Assembly: GCA_016285215.1 (NCBI GenBank)
Contig: JAEEQI010000121.1
Span: forward strand, 1-7,235
Length of the DNA: 7,235 bases
Direction: 5' to 3'
From: Bacteroidales bacterium
Lineage (GTDB): Bacteria; Bacteroidota; Bacteroidia; Bacteroidales; UBA932
Both the position numbers and the translations under genes were made by a program. Shown here in pieces: positions 6,118 through 7,235 of the stretch. A model generated the notes under the pieces. It did no database searches. It saw only the letters and a list, made by a program, of their open reading frames with translations, and was not told the origin of the DNA. The stretch's first letter is position 1, and each line of letters begins with the position of its first letter.

Positions 6118-7222
6118 CTTCTAACAGGAGCTCGAACAGGCGGGGCTTGGCATAGCTGTCAAGCTCCGTTTCTTTTATCCAGAAGTATCCTTCCGGCAGT
6201 TCCGGCCTTTCCATCGGCTCCCAAAGAAAGAAGTCGCATATGAGCGTCCTGTGCGTCAGCTGATGCTTCACCTGGGCCTTTATGCGCATAGGGCTTGTGG
6301 AGTCAGAGGAAAATTGGTTTTCCTCTGACGGTTGGGATCCTTCTTTGTGGGCTGGCTTTGTGGAGGTTGTAGGAAATTGGTTTTTCGCAAAGCCTTGCGA
6401 AAAATAATTTCCTACAACCGGTAGGGGGCCTAACGAATTCGGTTGGGTCATTACCAGGGGTTCATAGAGCCCCTGCCAGATGTCTCCTTTCCCTCTTTTG
6501 CGGATCGCGGTATACCCGTTGCAGCGGACGTAAATATAGTTGAACCTTCGCTCTTGTACAGCCGTTGCCGGCTTTTTGACAGGCAGCAGGTCAACTCGGC
6601 CCGTTTTATAGGCATTGCAGGAGGAGAGGAGGGGACAGGCGGCGCAGTCGGGGTTTTGCGGGGTGCATTGCAGGGCGCCAAAGTCCATCATCCCTTGGTT
6701 GAAGGCCGAAGCATCCTCGGGCAGCAGCTTCTGCGCCAGGGCTGTGAATTCCTTCTTGGCCTGGGTAGTGCCCACAGGGGTAGAAATGCCAAAATGACGC
6801 GCTAGGACACGGTATACGTTGCCATCCACCACGGCGGCAGGCAGGCCGAAGCAAATGGAACCGATGGCTGCTGCCGTATAGTCTCCCACGCCCTTGAGGC
6901 TGCGGATGCCTTCCAGGGTGTCCGGAAAGCCGCCCAGGGCCACGATCTGCTTGGCGGCGGCGTGCAGGTTGCGGGCGCGGGAATAATATCCCAGGCCTTC
7001 CCAGAGGCGCAGAACCTCGTCTTCGGAGGCACTTGCCAGGTCTTCCACCGTAGGAAAACGCTCCATAAAGCGCTCCCAATAGGCTTTGCCCTGGACTATC
7101 CTGGTTTGTTGGAGGATGATTTCGCTGAGCCAGACCGCATACGGATCCTTGGTACGGCGCCAGGGGAGGTCTCTCCCGTTTTGGGCGTACCAGTCCAGGA
7201 TGGTGCGGCTGAAGGGATTCAC
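6107..7222 (-). CDS. mutY: A/G-specific adenine DNA glycosylase MutY with palindromic-repeat insertion
   Basis: A 371-residue base-excision repair enzyme that would remove adenine opposite 8-oxoguanine. Seen: RDLPWR at 17-22; SEIILQQT at 33-40 with catalytic Glu34; helix-hairpin-helix LKGVGDYTA at 109-117; VDGNVYRVL at 132-140 with catalytic Asp133; and a [4Fe-4S] cluster set C186-x6-C193-x2-C196-x5-C202. A C-terminal NUDIX-like 8-oxoG recognition domain spans about 224-371, including the conserved VKHQLTHR at 318-325. Residues about 268-311 are foreign-looking, rich in Ser/Thr/Pro/Asn, and encoded by the repeat at 6291-6426; they lie in the loop before VKHQLTHR. The start is a GTG at 7222-7220; no in-frame stop separates it from the window edge, so an upstream start outside the window is possible. 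The gene overlaps the MscS-family gene by 11 nt at their 3' ends. Confidence 0.95.
   Translation of the reverse strand: MNPFSRTILDWYAQNGRDLPWRRTKDPYAVWLSEIILQQTRIVQGKAYWERFMERFPTVEDLASASEDEVLRLWEGLGYYSRARNLHAAAKQIVALGGFPDTLEGIRSLKGVGDYTAAAIGSICFGLPAAVVDGNVYRVLARHFGISTPVGTTQAKKEFTALAQKLLPEDASAFNQGMMDFGALQCTPQNPDCAACPLLSSCNAYKTGRVDLLPVKKPATAVQERRFNYIYVRCNGYTAIRKRGKGDIWQGLYEPLVMTQPNSLGPLPVVGNYFSQGFAKNQFPTTSTKPAHKEGSQPSEENQFSSDSTSPMRIKAQVKHQLTHRTLICDFFLWEPMERPELPEGYFWIKETELDSYAKPRLFELLLEAIS
6291..6426. repeat. In-frame modular palindromic repeat, copy 2 (in mutY)
   Basis: Plus-strand order: edge GGGCTTGTGGA (6291-6301); hairpin A with perfect 12-nt arms GTCAGAGGAAAA (6302-6313) and TTTTCCTCTGAC (6318-6329) around loop TTGG; edge GGTTGGG (6330-6336); 17-nt spacer (6337-6353); edge GGCTTTGTGGA (6354-6364); hairpin B with perfect 14-nt arms (6365-6378 and 6406-6419) enclosing the nested 27-nt mini-palindrome (6381-6407); edge GGTAGGG (6420-6426). 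Same module order, orientation and reading frame as the copy at 202-328. It encodes PVVGNYFSQGFAKNQF, PTTSTKP, a six-residue linker, then QPSEENQF and SSDSTSP in MutY. Confidence 0.93.
6381..6407. repeat. 27-nt nested mini-palindrome in hairpin B, copy 2
   Basis: Identical to 229-255: 10-bp arms at 6381-6390 and 6395-6404, loop AGCC, then TAA. Here it occupies the loop of hairpin B rather than A, adding the same nine residues YFSQGFAKN in frame on the minus strand. The hairpin A of this same copy lacks it, which shows that the 27-mer and its host hairpins are separable units. Confidence 0.9.
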
Positions 7223-7235
7223 AGGAAACGTTTTA

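Overview
The window looks like an ordinary chromosomal housekeeping segment of a Bacteroidota, probably Bacteroidales, genome of moderate GC. This rests on Bacteroidota-style TAnnTTTG promoter boxes, on a SerB with two ACT domains of about 409 residues, on a CNNM/CBS 'hemolysin' without the usual C-terminal domain, and on weak Shine-Dalgarno signals. The genus cannot be settled from sequence alone.

Layout. A leftward gene run occupies 1-2218: CNNM/CBS-domain membrane protein (1157-2218), YgjP-like metallopeptidase (760-1164, overlapping its upstream neighbour by 8 nt), then the N-terminal 245 codons of a YhiN/HI0933-family flavoprotein (1-737, cut by the window edge). A short AT-rich divergent promoter region (2219-2269) separates this run from a rightward pair: serB (2270-3499) and a large MscS-family channel (3496-6117), joined by an ATGA overlap. 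mutY (6107-7222) comes back on the minus strand and overlaps the channel gene tail-to-tail by 11 nt. No rRNA, tRNA, CRISPR array, insertion sequence or gene-free stretch over 300 nt was seen.

The notable discovery is a modular palindromic repeat present twice, once inside the flavoprotein gene (202-328) and once inside mutY (6291-6426). Each copy has two hairpin modules in the same order (type A, a 17-nt non-conserved spacer, type B), with the constant edges GGCTTTGTGGA and GGTTGGG around most stems. A 27-nt mini-palindrome is nested in the loop of module A in one gene but of module B in the other. Every length difference is a multiple of three, and both copies are read in the same frame and orientation. 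They add about 40-45 residues containing NYFSQGFAKNQF, SSDST, PTTSTKP and QPSEEN to two unrelated enzymes, in places likely to be surface loops. This resembles in principle the coding-sequence-invading palindromic elements of Rickettsia and REP/RAYT elements, but I do not recognise this family.

Functionally the genes are diverse: serine biosynthesis (SerB), osmotic protection (MscS), repair of oxidised-guanine mispairs (MutY), possible divalent-cation transport (CNNM/CBS), a flavin oxidoreductase and a small metalloprotease. I see no single pathway joining them.
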